Source: Tatumella sp. JGM118
GTDB lineage: Bacteria > Pseudomonadota > Gammaproteobacteria > Enterobacterales > Enterobacteriaceae
Reading direction: 5' to 3'
Length of the DNA stretch: 64,000 bases
Assembly: GCF_018257515.1 (NCBI RefSeq)
Contig: NZ_JAERJR010000012.1
Span: 1 to 64,000 of the forward strand
Made by a program: the position numbers and the translations under genes. The notes under the pieces were generated by a model that saw nothing but the letters and a program-made list of their open reading frames with translations, made no database searches and was not told the origin of the DNA. Shown here piece after piece: positions 20,094 through 29,732 of this stretch; position 1 is the first letter of the stretch, and each line of letters starts with the position of its first letter.

Positions 20094-20112
20094 CGTTACC
20101 GGTCAGGTAACG
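20094..20112 (-). promoter_or_regulatory. Hairpin in the hcp leader
   Basis: Seven paired bases (CGTTACC/GGTAACG) around a five-base loop, 33 bases before the hcp start in the 140-base tssC-hcp gap. It has no T run and could protect a processed hcp mRNA or attenuate read-through. The gap may also hold an hcp promoter; none is obvious. Confidence 0.35.
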
Positions 20113-20201
20113 TCATTACGTTTCCAGACGACGTCCTGATTACCGCTGTCGTCTTTGGTACTCTTCCTGTGGTCATTTCCCGCAGGGGGAATCACATTTA
20201 T

Positions 20202-21698
20202 TCAGGCAACATCTTTGACGGACGGTAATTTAGCGACCATCCGTAAAGACACCGTCAGTCCTTCAAGCTGAAAATGAGGCCGTAAAAAAAACTTCGCCTG
20301 GTAGTAACCGGGATTTCCTTCAACATCTTCCACCAGCACTTCGGCATCGGCTAAAGGCCGGCGTGCCTTGGTTTCTTCTGATGAATTTGCCGGGTCACCA
20401 TCCACATAGTTCATGATCCAGTCATTCAGCCACTTTTGCATATCCTCACGCGCTTTAAAGGCCCCGATTTTGTCGCGGACGATACATTTCAGATAATGCG
20501 CGAAGCGGGAACAGGCAAACAGATAAGGCAAACGCGCAGAAAGATTAGCGTTCGCTGTCGCATCGGCGTCGTAATATTCCGCAGGTTTCTGCAGGGACTG
20601 AGCACCGATAAAGGCGGCATAATCGGTATTTTTACGGTGGATCAGGGGAATAAATCCGTTTTTAGCCAGTTCGGCTTCCCGGCGATCAGAAATAGCGATT
20701 TCGGTAGGGCATTTAATATCGACACCGCCATCATCCGTAGGAAAGGTATGACAGGGCAGTTTTTCCACCACCCCGCCACTTTCCACGCCACGGATCATCG
20801 TGCACCAGCCGTAATTTTTAAAAGAACGGTTGATATTCACGGCCATCGAATATGCAGCGTTTGCCCAGACATAGCGACTGTGATCTGCGCCTTCGGTATC
20901 CTCTTCAAAGCTGAAGGCATCCACCGGATTGGTGCGTATCCCGTAAGGAAGGCGCGCCAGAAAACGGGGCATAGTCAGACCAATATAGCGCGAGTCTTCA
21001 GACTGGCGCAGGGCATTCCAGGCGGCATATTCCAGATTACGGGTAAATATCCGGGTCAGATCCCGCGGGTTCGCCAGCTCCTGCCAGCTTTCCATTTGTA
21101 ACACCGAGGGCGACGCACCGGTAATAAAGGGCACATGGGCGGATGCGGCGATTCTGCCAATAGAGGATAACAGGTCAACATCCGGCGCGGAGTGGTCAAA
21201 ATAGTAATCTGCGACCAGACACCCGTAAGGTTCTCCCCCTAACTGTCCGTACTCCTCCTCATAAATTTGTTTAAACAGCGGGCTTTGATCCCAGGCGATA
21301 CCTTTATAGCGTTTGATGTTACGTCTCAATTCCTGCTTCGAAATATCCATAAAACGCAGTTTGAGCTTCTCATCCGTTTCCGTGTGGGTGACCAGATAAT
21401 GCAGGCCACGCCATGCACTTTCCAGCGCCTGGAATTCAGGATGATGCAGAATTAAATTAATCTGTTCAGTCAGTTTGCGGTCAATCTCTGCAATCAGTGC
21501 TGAGATATTCTTATAGGCATCCTCGGCGATAGTGACCGAACTTTGCAGAGCCTGTTCTGCCAGTGTTTTTACGGCATTTTCTACCGCAGCCCGCGTCTGG
21601 TCTGACCTTGGACGGAACTCTTTGGATAATAATGCATTAAAATCACTTTGCCGGATGTCCGTTTTCCCCGGCTGCGTTTTCTGCTGTTGGGTATCCAT
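20202..21698 (-). CDS. tssC: Type VI sheath protein TssC (VipB)
   Basis: 498 residues, typical length. Signature parts are the segment FQALESAWRGLHYLV, the EYGQLGGEPYGCLVADYYFDHS stretch, MPRFLARLPYG and the C-terminal NPGYYQAKFFLRPHFQLEGLTVSLRMVAKLP. TssC pairs with TssB to build the contractile sheath. GAGG lies 9 bases before the ATG; tssB is 27 bases upstream. Confidence 0.97.
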   Translation of the reverse strand: MDTQQQKTQPGKTDIRQSDFNALLSKEFRPRSDQTRAAVENAVKTLAEQALQSSVTIAEDAYKNISALIAEIDRKLTEQINLILHHPEFQALESAWRGLHYLVTHTETDEKLKLRFMDISKQELRRNIKRYKGIAWDQSPLFKQIYEEEYGQLGGEPYGCLVADYYFDHSAPDVDLLSSIGRIAASAHVPFITGASPSVLQMESWQELANPRDLTRIFTRNLEYAAWNALRQSEDSRYIGLTMPRFLARLPYGIRTNPVDAFSFEEDTEGADHSRYVWANAAYSMAVNINRSFKNYGWCTMIRGVESGGVVEKLPCHTFPTDDGGVDIKCPTEIAISDRREAELAKNGFIPLIHRKNTDYAAFIGAQSLQKPAEYYDADATANANLSARLPYLFACSRFAHYLKCIVRDKIGAFKAREDMQKWLNDWIMNYVDGDPANSSEETKARRPLADAEVLVEDVEGNPGYYQAKFFLRPHFQLEGLTVSLRMVAKLPSVKDVA

Positions 21699-21725
21699 TA
21701 TTATGACCTCTCATCCCTGATACTT

Positions 21726-22262
21726 TCATTCATCCCCGGTCACGGCATCTGTGCATACCGAATCCTGCCGGGGAGCCTTCGCTAAGCTATTCAGCAGCGC
21801 TTTATCCTGCAGCACCTGCATGACCAGACCTTCTGCGCCCGCCTTGCCATCCATATACGTTTGCAGATTCGCCAGTTGCGTCCGCGCCTCCAGTAGCTGC
21901 GATAGCGCATCCACTTTGCGGGCAATGGCATCGGGCGAGAAATCGTCCATGCACCCGAAGGTCATATTGACCATCAGTTGCCCGTCACGGGTCAGCGTAT
22001 CCGGGACCGCAAAGGCAACGCCTGGCTGCATTGCCTGCATTCGTTCATCAAAATTATCGATGTCAATATCCAGGAATTTACGCTCAGTCACCGGAGGTAA
22101 AGGCTCTTTCGTTTTACCGGATAAATCCGCCATTACCCCCATGACAAACGGCAACTCTATTTTTTTTTCATTCCCATAGATTTCAACGTCGTATTCAATC
22201 TGTACCCGCGGGGCCCGGTTCCTTGCAATAAACTTCTGAGAATTATCCTTAGGCATAAGCAT
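21726..22262 (-). CDS. tssB: Type VI sheath protein TssB (VipA)
   Basis: 178 residues from ATG 22262, with AAGG five bases upstream; the frame continues to 22316 but that part overlaps nothing useful and has no ribosome site. Family features are APRVQIEYDVEIYG, LPFVMGVMADLSGK and the DIDNFDERMQAMQPGVAF region. It makes the sheath with TssC. An A9 run encodes part of NEKKIELP (22150-22158). The fimbrial block ends 69 bases upstream, so tssB is not next to a secretion gene on that side. Confidence 0.95.
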   Translation of the reverse strand: MLMPKDNSQKFIARNRAPRVQIEYDVEIYGNEKKIELPFVMGVMADLSGKTKEPLPPVTERKFLDIDIDNFDERMQAMQPGVAFAVPDTLTRDGQLMVNMTFGCMDDFSPDAIARKVDALSQLLEARTQLANLQTYMDGKAGAEGLVMQVLQDKALLNSLAKAPRQDSVCTDAVTGDE

Positions 22263-22331
22263 ACTCACCTTCAGTTGGACGAGAATAGACAGGAGAGCAA
22301 TGCCGGCTGACGGCACTGAACGCCTGTCCGG

Positions 22332-22901
22332 TTAATGGTAATCGACGGTAATACCGGCAATGGCATGGACTTTTCCGGCCGTCACCGGGCCTGCATTTCC
22401 TGAAAAATAACTTACGTAAAACTGATGAGTGACCGGGGTATTTGCAAACCATATCCGGTATTGCTGAGCCGTATTCCGGTCATCAATCATTATCTGACTG
22501 CCATCTTCCTTACGGATCCGCAACTGTACATTGCGGCTATAGTCATTGCCGGTCTGATTAAGCAAATTCCCGGTAGCAGTATCTGCCGGGGAATAATCAC
22601 TCCCGAAAAGCAGATTCACGGTCGTGAACCCCGGGCACTCTGCCAGTGTCACGGTAAATCCGGTTTTCCCCCCTTCCCCGCCACTGTTATTCAGCGCCGT
22701 GGTGGTGAGCCTTGGTAAGGTGACCGCTTCATTATTTCCGCTTCCGTTGATTCTGATTTCACAGGTCTCCGTCACATACTCCCCGGTGAAATTTACGGTG
22801 ATCGGATACTCGCCGGCAGATGCAGTGGCCGGTATCAGCAGCCCCAGTAACGTCATCGCGCACTGTGTTATGCCGGCCCCCCTACGTATTAAGACTTGCA
22901 T
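22332..22901 (-). CDS. Minor fimbrial subunit
   Basis: 189 residues. Residues 1-29 form a signal peptide ending ATASAG. The mature part has the pilin pattern: two Cys about 40 residues apart (VTETCEIRI and LAECPGF), a Gly-rich middle and the C-terminal AIAGITVDYH beta-zipper strand. GGAGG lies 4 bases before the ATG, and the start overlaps the usher gene by 13 bases. It is probably an adaptor or terminator pilin, smaller than the two-domain adhesin encoded at 34253. Confidence 0.88.
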   Translation of the reverse strand: MQVLIRRGAGITQCAMTLLGLLIPATASAGEYPITVNFTGEYVTETCEIRINGSGNNEAVTLPRLTTTALNNSGGEGGKTGFTVTLAECPGFTTVNLLFGSDYSPADTATGNLLNQTGNDYSRNVQLRIRKEDGSQIMIDDRNTAQQYRIWFANTPVTHQFYVSYFSGNAGPVTAGKVHAIAGITVDYH

Positions 22902-25507
22902 ATGACCTCCGCACGGATCACCGCACTGCTGCCCGATAATGCGATATCTTGCGCCAGCGCTTTGTCTGCCGGAATGGTACAGGTGGTGCTTCCGGTCCGG
23001 ACTGACATCGCTTCGGTCCCTATACTCCAGCCACGAATAAATGCCATACCGGCCTGCCCGACAATGCCGGCCATCTCTCCGGAGGCGTTAGTCAGTTCGC
23101 TGCCTATCGGCAGATAATTACCGCCCGGGGCGCGGATGATCAGTAATACCGGCTTGCCGGATTGGGTTTTCATCTTCACCGCGACGGCGGCCCCCGAGCG
23201 GGGAATAATGACCTGCTCATTCTGCAGAATATCCACCGTATCCGGCAGACCTTTACTGTCGACAGACACCGTATTCTCACGGTAAGGCGTCAGTGACGGC
23301 ACAATGGCATATCCGCGACTATCGACCCGGGCCCCGTATCCATTCAATAGCCTTGCCCCCGTAGCCCCGGGAACATTGACTATCGCAAAAGGTGACTCTC
23401 CCAGAGGCGGTCCCATCGTCAGGCCGCCCCGGTGCGCCACCAGGCTGCCGTTCGCGGTCGCAGAGAACTGGCGCGACTGATTGCCGATGGCCAGCGTTGA
23501 ACCAAATTGCCCCATATCGGAATAGTGGTTCATGTTGCCGTTCAGCGAATAACTGGTACCGCCCCCGCGGGTTCGACTGGTGCTGGTTCCGAGGCCATAA
23601 CTCAGCGCGGAACGCTCACCGCGACTGCCGTTCGCATTAGTGATAAGTGAGGTATTCCCGTTATTGTCCCGGCTCATCATCATGCTCATGGAAGTGAACA
23701 GCGGTTTATCGGTGATGTTATAGCGGCGGCTTAGCGGAATGGTGAGCGACAGGGAATAACTGTTAATATTTTTCCCGATAGCGTTATAGCTTCTGCTGAT
23801 CCCCGCAGACCAGGAGAACAGCCGCTGCGATTTACTGAAATAGAGCGAATACTGGGAAGACGCATTACGGTTATTCCAGTACTGATAGAAATTGCCGGCC
23901 AGTACCAGACGACTGTCCCCCGGCAATGTCTGGGCAAGGTTGACCGAGAGCCGCTGACGGGTACGGTAATCAATAAGGTAGTAGTCGCGGCCCATGCCAT
24001 AACGTTCTGCGGCAGCATCACGCAGGGAATAAAAGCCTTTTGAGGAATAGCGATACGCTACCATCGAGATATTTGTGGCGGAATACTCAAGGTACTTACT
24101 GAACCCGACATTAAAACTATTGCCTGTCGAAATTCGGCTGTCTTTCAGCCGGCTTCGGGCGCGGGTGATATCCACCGAAATCCCGCCGACCCGGGTGTTA
24201 AAAGACTGCCCGATAGCCAGCGAGAGATAATTTTCTGAAAACTGGCCGCCACCATACAGTGTATAAAAGTTGTTCATTCCGTACTGATAAAAGCCGGTCG
24301 CCATCAGCGGGTTTTTCTTCATGCTGCTCTCATTCATCTCACCCACCGACACCGAGTAACGGGAGATTCCGGCATGTAATAACATCGGGGGGGCGGAGTA
24401 CGGGATCACCTGGCTGCGCTGTTGGCCATCTGCCTCGATAATTGTCATCTGTAAATCACCGCCATACCCCATCGCACCGATGCTGTTCAGCTCAAAGGGC
24501 CCCGGCGGTACCGTGGTTTCATAGATCAGTTGCCCGTGCTGAGTCACCTGTACCCGGGCATTGCTCTCCGCTATCCCCTGAATGACCGGATTGTACTGAC
24601 GAAGACTTTCCGGCAGCATCCGGTCATCAGAGGCGAGTTGTACGCCGCGAATATTGAGGCTATCGAACAGATCCCCGCTGGTGACCGTTTCCCCGAGCGT
24701 CACCTGGCTTTTCATCCGTGGTATATCATGACGGGCATAGGTATACAGATTGCGGGAACCGGGGGCTTCGCTGCCGGAGAAATAGCTGCTGCTGCGGTTA
24801 CGTAACTGCCAGCCAAACAGATTAATTCCGGTCAGTAACCCCAGATTCGCGCTGATGGCATGGCCGACACCGTTTGAATAGGCCCTGGAAAACTGCTGGG
24901 TATAGACATTCGCGGTGTAATCCAGAAACATTGCCGGAACACCGCTGTCCCAGCTCGCCGGGTTGGTATAGCCGGGTAACTGACTGACCAGATATAATTG
25001 CGGCACAAAGAGATCAAGTTCAAAGTCGGCTGGATCATAGCGGGTACTGGCGCCGTCTATCCATTGTGGTAACGCATTACATTGCTCACCATCTGGTGCG
25101 AAGTCAGTCCCCCGGTATTTCATCACCGGCGGCCGGATACCAAACTGTTCCAGCTGAGCCGCACTGAAACAGGGTTCGGCGATATCACGGCCAGGCACGG
25201 CCACGAAAAGAACATCATATTTTCCGCGGATTTTACCGTTTACCCGCACCTTTACCGCCGCCTGTCCCGGGGGAACCGGGTTTCCGGCAGCAAACCGTTT
25301 CACATCCACGGCGCTACCGTGAATAAATGCGCTATTGAATACGACCGGTGAGGCGCTGTCCGGCGCGAAAGGACGGTCAGAGAGCTCTGCAGAGAAGGCT
25401 GCCGAAGCCGGTAGTATGAGTAAACTGCTGCTGAAAACCAGCATCCCGAATCTGACGGGATACCCGCCATGGTCGCGCAATCCGGCGCTCAAAGTGATTA
25501 TTTTCAA
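22889..25507 (-). CDS. Fimbrial outer-membrane usher (FimD/PapC family)
   Basis: 872 residues. A signal peptide ending SASAAFSA-like is followed by the N-domain (FNSAFIHGSAVDVKRFAAGNPVPPG), the beta-barrel with its plug, and the C-terminal domains (GARVDSRGYAIVPSLTPYRENTVSVD; DKALAQDIALSGSSAVIRAEVICKS). Ushers export and order chaperone-bound pilins across the outer membrane. The only start that gives a full signal peptide is a TTG at 25507 with GAGAG just upstream. The gene lies between the chaperone and the minor subunit. Confidence 0.95.
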   Translation of the reverse strand: MKIITLSAGLRDHGGYPVRFGMLVFSSSLLILPASAAFSAELSDRPFAPDSASPVVFNSAFIHGSAVDVKRFAAGNPVPPGQAAVKVRVNGKIRGKYDVLFVAVPGRDIAEPCFSAAQLEQFGIRPPVMKYRGTDFAPDGEQCNALPQWIDGASTRYDPADFELDLFVPQLYLVSQLPGYTNPASWDSGVPAMFLDYTANVYTQQFSRAYSNGVGHAISANLGLLTGINLFGWQLRNRSSSYFSGSEAPGSRNLYTYARHDIPRMKSQVTLGETVTSGDLFDSLNIRGVQLASDDRMLPESLRQYNPVIQGIAESNARVQVTQHGQLIYETTVPPGPFELNSIGAMGYGGDLQMTIIEADGQQRSQVIPYSAPPMLLHAGISRYSVSVGEMNESSMKKNPLMATGFYQYGMNNFYTLYGGGQFSENYLSLAIGQSFNTRVGGISVDITRARSRLKDSRISTGNSFNVGFSKYLEYSATNISMVAYRYSSKGFYSLRDAAAERYGMGRDYYLIDYRTRQRLSVNLAQTLPGDSRLVLAGNFYQYWNNRNASSQYSLYFSKSQRLFSWSAGISRSYNAIGKNINSYSLSLTIPLSRRYNITDKPLFTSMSMMMSRDNNGNTSLITNANGSRGERSALSYGLGTSTSRTRGGGTSYSLNGNMNHYSDMGQFGSTLAIGNQSRQFSATANGSLVAHRGGLTMGPPLGESPFAIVNVPGATGARLLNGYGARVDSRGYAIVPSLTPYRENTVSVDSKGLPDTVDILQNEQVIIPRSGAAVAVKMKTQSGKPVLLIIRAPGGNYLPIGSELTNASGEMAGIVGQAGMAFIRGWSIGTEAMSVRTGSTTCTIPADKALAQDIALSGSSAVIRAEVICKS

Positions 25508-25567
25508 CTCTCTGACTCCCTTCAGTTATTTGATCCTGTTCAGCGCGTTACGCTGTGGTCTCCGCCA

Positions 25568-26362
25568 TCAGGACTCATCTCCGGCTGACTGACTCAGTAC
25601 CCAGCCTTTATTCTGCTGATACACCACTTTCTCAGTCACTGTGCTGCCGTAATCATTAAGGACATTAAACCGGATACTACTCAGCTGAGCGGGTAATCCC
25701 TGCGCGCCCTCCGTGGCCAACGACGCAGAGGAGTACGGTGCCAGCATTTGCGGTACCAGCGGATAGGTTCGCTTACCGTCTTTTGCCATCACGGATTCAA
25801 AAGAAAAGTAATACGGGGTGGGGTTTTCTATTTTTACGTATTTTTTATAGGGTTCTGTTTGCCAGCGTAATGCTGAAACATAATCGGTACTATTTCCTGT
25901 TAATGCTGCCGGCCGATAAAATATTTTTATCCGGGTACGAAAAGCCAGCTCCAGCCGATCTCTGTTTTTATCGTCATCATTAACCGTGGGTATTTCCAGT
26001 AAATTAAACCAGTAAACGGATTCCCGGTCGGCGGGTAATTCCATCCCGTTATATATCAGCCGGACACTTTGTCCTTTCCCGGGGTCAATCCGGTAAACCG
26101 GAGGTGTTACCGTAAACGGTACCTGCATGGTGTTAATATCAGTATTCTTACTACCGTCATCGACCCAGACCTGTACCAGTACGGGAGAACTCCCTTTATT
26201 ATTGGTACGAATACTTTTTTCCCGCTCAGCCGCGGGAAAGATAACCCGTGTACCGGCGATGGTGACACCTGCGCTGGCGGGCGCTGGCAGCCACAATAAC
26301 CCGGCGATCATCATCACGAGGGGCGAGAGTACTTCCCTGTAACATCTCATAGAATAAACCAT
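25568..26362 (-). CDS. Periplasmic fimbrial chaperone (PapD family)
   Basis: 264 residues. The signal peptide ends PASAGVTIAGTRVIFPA, giving the conserved early Arg of the pilin-binding cleft; the partner Lys lies in RTRIKIFYRP. The spacing fits the short-loop (FGS) class that works with rod-like fimbriae. The chaperone caps pilins by donor-strand complementation and hands them to the usher. Two close ATG codons (26362 and 26350) are possible starts. It follows the major pilin after a hairpin. Confidence 0.94.
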   Translation of the reverse strand: MVYSMRCYREVLSPLVMMIAGLLWLPAPASAGVTIAGTRVIFPAAEREKSIRTNNKGSSPVLVQVWVDDGSKNTDINTMQVPFTVTPPVYRIDPGKGQSVRLIYNGMELPADRESVYWFNLLEIPTVNDDDKNRDRLELAFRTRIKIFYRPAALTGNSTDYVSALRWQTEPYKKYVKIENPTPYYFSFESVMAKDGKRTYPLVPQMLAPYSSASLATEGAQGLPAQLSSIRFNVLNDYGSTVTEKVVYQQNKGWVLSQSAGDES

Positions 26363-26381
26363 TCAAAGTGGTGGAATAACA

Positions 26382-26400
26382 GGGGCAGCTTTCGCTCCCC
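26382..26400 (-). other. Hairpin between pilin and chaperone genes
   Basis: On the minus strand GGGAGC, a GAAA tetraloop and GCTGCCC form a stem with one bulged base, 27 bases past the pilin stop. Such intercistronic hairpins in fimbrial operons keep pilin mRNA high and lower chaperone and usher levels. The call is moderate. Confidence 0.35.
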
Positions 26401-26427
26401 CGCGGTCATTAACTGCCAATAACGGCA

Positions 26428-26985
26428 TTAAGGATAAGAAAGCGTATACACCACATGCGCCGTGACTTTCCCCGCCGTCGTTACTCCGGTGGCATAATAG
26501 CCGCCGGCATAGGTCATGCTGGCCTGTCCGCCAACAATATCCACTGCGTTTCCGGTATCTCCCGGACGAAGATGGGTATGATCCGAATTAAACAAACGCA
26601 CCTCGACATTCGTCGCGGCTTCTTTACCTCCGCCGGTGGCCTGATAATCATTTTTCAGGTTCCAGGTACTGTAGTTAATCCCGGAGGAACCAATCGGCTC
26701 GAAGTGGGCCGCTACTTTTTTAAAGGAAGCGGGACAGTCCTTCACTTTAATATCAAAGTTTTTAATGCCGCCCTGGCTTCCGGCACCCGACATCGACTGA
26801 GTCGATATTGTCGGTAAAGTGACAATCAGATTGTCATTTTCAATCGTACAGGTCTCCCCCACCAGTTCCCCATCGAACGTGACCATGCCTTGTCCGGGGT
26901 TCAGGGTATCTGCGGCTGAAGCAGATAATGTGAAAGACGATGCGAACAACGCCAGTAAGGCGATCGATACTTTATTTTTTTGCAT
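26428..26985 (-). CDS. Major fimbrial subunit
   Basis: 185 residues from ATG 26985, with AGGGA six bases upstream. The signal peptide MQKNKVSIALLALFASSFTL leads to cleavage at SASAA. The mature part has the pilin Cys pair (GETCTIENDN and VKDCPASF), the SGAGSQGGIKNFDIKV segment and the terminal VVYTLSYP strand. First in the fimbrial block and followed by a hairpin, it is the likely shaft subunit. It begins only 77 bases after the clpV stop, so the block could be read from the secretion promoter or from its own promoter in that short gap. Confidence 0.9.
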   Translation of the reverse strand: MQKNKVSIALLALFASSFTLSASAADTLNPGQGMVTFDGELVGETCTIENDNLIVTLPTISTQSMSGAGSQGGIKNFDIKVKDCPASFKKVAAHFEPIGSSGINYSTWNLKNDYQATGGGKEAATNVEVRLFNSDHTHLRPGDTGNAVDIVGGQASMTYAGGYYATGVTTAGKVTAHVVYTLSYP

Positions 26986-27062
26986 AAAAATCCCTATTTT
27001 TGTCACGTAATTACCCTTCAGGTAGAAATTTCCCTCTTCATATTTTTCACTGAATTTCGTGC

Positions 27063-29732
27063 TTATAGCTCAACCTCCTTGTTTTCCGGATAATCAACCA
27101 CCAGCGCTACCCCCTGTTCAGCGGTATAGCTCAAAAAAAGTGTCTCTTGTTGATCCCTGCTGTTTTGAGGACGGGATAAAAGATATGTGGCAATAACAGG
27201 GAGAATCTCTTTCCCGATCACATGAATGATCTCCCGGGCGCCGGACGTTACCGACTGACAGCGTTCAATAATGAAACTGACGATGTCATCACTGTATTTC
27301 AGTGCCAGTGACTGCTGCTCCAGCCGGGTAATCACTTTAGAAAGTTGCATTCGGACAATGACGTCCAGTGATGTTCTGCACAGAGAGAAATAAGGCACGA
27401 CATTGACCCTGCCAAGAAATGCAGCAGGAAACGTTTTCAGCAATAAGGCATGGAGTCGCGGAAGCAGCGTCGCATTTTCCGGCAGTGCAGACGCGTCAGA
27501 ATCATTGACTGTCAGCAATTCGCTACCGATATTACTGGTAAGCAGGATAAGGGTATGCCGGAAATCGATACGACGTCCTTCCGCATCTTCCAGGGTCCCT
27601 TTATCAAAAATGCGGAAAAATAATTCATGGACATCCGGATGTGCTTTTTCAACTTCATCCAGTAACACCACACTGTAGGGCTTGCGGCGTACCGCTTCGG
27701 TCAGAATGCCGCCTTCACCGTAGCCGACATATCCGGGCGGTGATCCCTTAAGGGTCGACACGGTATGGGCTTCCTGGAATTCGCTCATATTAATCGTGAT
27801 CAGATTAGGCTCTCCCCCGTAAAGCAATTCAGCGAGTGCCAGCGCCGTTTCCGTTTTACCGGTACCGGAAGGCCCGGTAAGGAAGAAAACCCCTGTCGGC
27901 CGCTCCGGGTCGGATAAGCCTGCCCTGGCGGTCCTGACAGACTGACAAATCTGCTCAAGCGCGCGGGGTTGCCCCGTTACCCGGGCAGCCAGCAGTGCCG
28001 GGAGTTCCCGTACCGCACTTAAATCATCCTTCATCACCCGCCCGGTCGGGATACCGGTCCATTGCGCGATAATTTCAGCAATCACCGTCGCATCGACCTG
28101 AGCCCGGACCAACGGTGGCTGCTCCCCCTGCTGCTCCAGTCTGTACTGTAACTCTTGCAGTTGTTGCTGAAGCTCCTGAACCTTTGTTTCCGGCAGATCG
28201 GGTTGCAGTCGTTGTTCTCTGAGCGCATAGATTTCCGTCAGCAATTCACACGCCTGATGCCAGCGATTTTCCAGACGTTCCGACGCGTGCTGCGCATGTT
28301 CGAGAGCGGCTTCAATGTCACTTCTTCGCTGCGGACTGGCTTTACCAAAGCAAAGTGATTTATCCAGCAAAGCCAGTTCACTGACCGAAGCCCGGATACT
28401 GGCACGGAGCTGCTGCAGCTTCACGGGAGGAGTGTATCTGGCGATGGCCACACGGGCGCAGGCCGTATCCAACAGGCTGATCGCTTTATCGGGTAACTGC
28501 CTGGTCGGAATATAGCGATGCGATAACCGCACCGCTGCCTGTAATGCCTCATCCAGGATCCAGACCTGATGATGCTGTTCCAGAGCGGGTAACAGACCAC
28601 GTAACATCTGTACCGATAAAGATTCGGAGGGTTCATCTATTTGTACCACCTGAAATCTGCGGGTCAATGCAGGGTCTTTTTCGATATGACGTTTAAATTC
28701 ACTCCAGGTCGTCGCTCCGAGGGTACGGATCTCTCCCCTCGCCAGCATCGGTTTCATCAGGTTCGCCGCATCACCGGTCCCCGCGTCTCCGCCGGCACCG
28801 ACCAGGGTATGAAACTCATCGATAAACAGGATCACCGCAGGTACTGCCCTGGCCGCCGATTCCAGGACGGATTTCAGCCGGGATTCGAATTCACCTTTCA
28901 TCCCTGCGCCGGCTGTCAGTGCCACGATATCCAGCGCCAGCAGACGGACGTTCGCCAGGGCCGGCGGTACGGCACCGTCGGCAATGGCCAGCGCCAGGCC
29001 TTCAGCCACCGCCGTTTTACCCACCCCGGCATCCCCGGTAAGTAACGGGTTGTTCTGACGGCGACGCAGCAGAATATCAATAAGGGTCGTAATTTCACGG
29101 TCTCTGCCGGTGACCGGGTCAATTTTCCCCGCCCTCGCCTGTGCCGTCAGATCGGTGGTGTAGGTCGCCAGCGCATTTTCTGCCCCGGGGCGGAGGCCGG
29201 TGAAGGCCGTATCCGCATTTTCCGACGCGGTACTCTCCGCCGGGAACAGGTTTTCCTGCTCTGCCGAATCGCGGGTCAGCGCGGCCGGCAGACGGCTGAG
29301 ATCCTCCGCCGACAGGACACGGAACTCCGGAGATAACGATAATAGTGCACGGCGCAGTTCAGGATGACTCAGCAGGGCAATCAGAAGATGAAGACTGCGT
29401 ATACGCGTCACAGGACAGGGCCCGAGACTGGCGATGATCCATGCTTTTTCAATAGCCAGCTCAATAAGATAGGAAAAATCGGTGACCTCACTCGCCCCAC
29501 GCGGCAGGCGTGCGGCCTGTGCCATCAGATCTTCTTCCAGTTTCGCCCTGTCCAGCGGGTAGTGACGAAGAATATATTGTAAATCACAGCGCTCTTCCTG
29601 AAGCAGTGTGATCAGCCAGTGGACCAGCTCAACATAAGGGTTCCCCTTCAGACGACAGAGCTCTGTCCCGCTTTCAATACTTCGGGATAATACGTCGTTA
29701 AGTTTATCGAATAAGGTTCTTCTGACGATCAT
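27063..29732 (-). CDS. clpV: Type VI sheath-recycling ATPase ClpV (TssH)
   Basis: About 889 residues from ATG 29732. This start gives the usual N-terminus (TLFDKLNDVLSRSIE); an ATG twelve codons earlier (29768) adds a hydrophobic stretch and is less likely, but neither has a strong ribosome site. Two AAA+ modules carry Walker A GDAGVGKT near residue 232 and GPSGTGKT near residue 617, with the ClpB-type middle coiled coil between them. ClpV disassembles contracted TssBC sheaths. It is the first gene of the left block, split from tssB by the fimbrial genes. Confidence 0.95.
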   Translation of the reverse strand: MIVRRTLFDKLNDVLSRSIESGTELCRLKGNPYVELVHWLITLLQEERCDLQYILRHYPLDRAKLEEDLMAQAARLPRGASEVTDFSYLIELAIEKAWIIASLGPCPVTRIRSLHLLIALLSHPELRRALLSLSPEFRVLSAEDLSRLPAALTRDSAEQENLFPAESTASENADTAFTGLRPGAENALATYTTDLTAQARAGKIDPVTGRDREITTLIDILLRRRQNNPLLTGDAGVGKTAVAEGLALAIADGAVPPALANVRLLALDIVALTAGAGMKGEFESRLKSVLESAARAVPAVILFIDEFHTLVGAGGDAGTGDAANLMKPMLARGEIRTLGATTWSEFKRHIEKDPALTRRFQVVQIDEPSESLSVQMLRGLLPALEQHHQVWILDEALQAAVRLSHRYIPTRQLPDKAISLLDTACARVAIARYTPPVKLQQLRASIRASVSELALLDKSLCFGKASPQRRSDIEAALEHAQHASERLENRWHQACELLTEIYALREQRLQPDLPETKVQELQQQLQELQYRLEQQGEQPPLVRAQVDATVIAEIIAQWTGIPTGRVMKDDLSAVRELPALLAARVTGQPRALEQICQSVRTARAGLSDPERPTGVFFLTGPSGTGKTETALALAELLYGGEPNLITINMSEFQEAHTVSTLKGSPPGYVGYGEGGILTEAVRRKPYSVVLLDEVEKAHPDVHELFFRIFDKGTLEDAEGRRIDFRHTLILLTSNIGSELLTVNDSDASALPENATLLPRLHALLLKTFPAAFLGRVNVVPYFSLCRTSLDVIVRMQLSKVITRLEQQSLALKYSDDIVSFIIERCQSVTSGAREIIHVIGKEILPVIATYLLSRPQNSRDQQETLFLSYTAEQGVALVVDYPENKEVEL

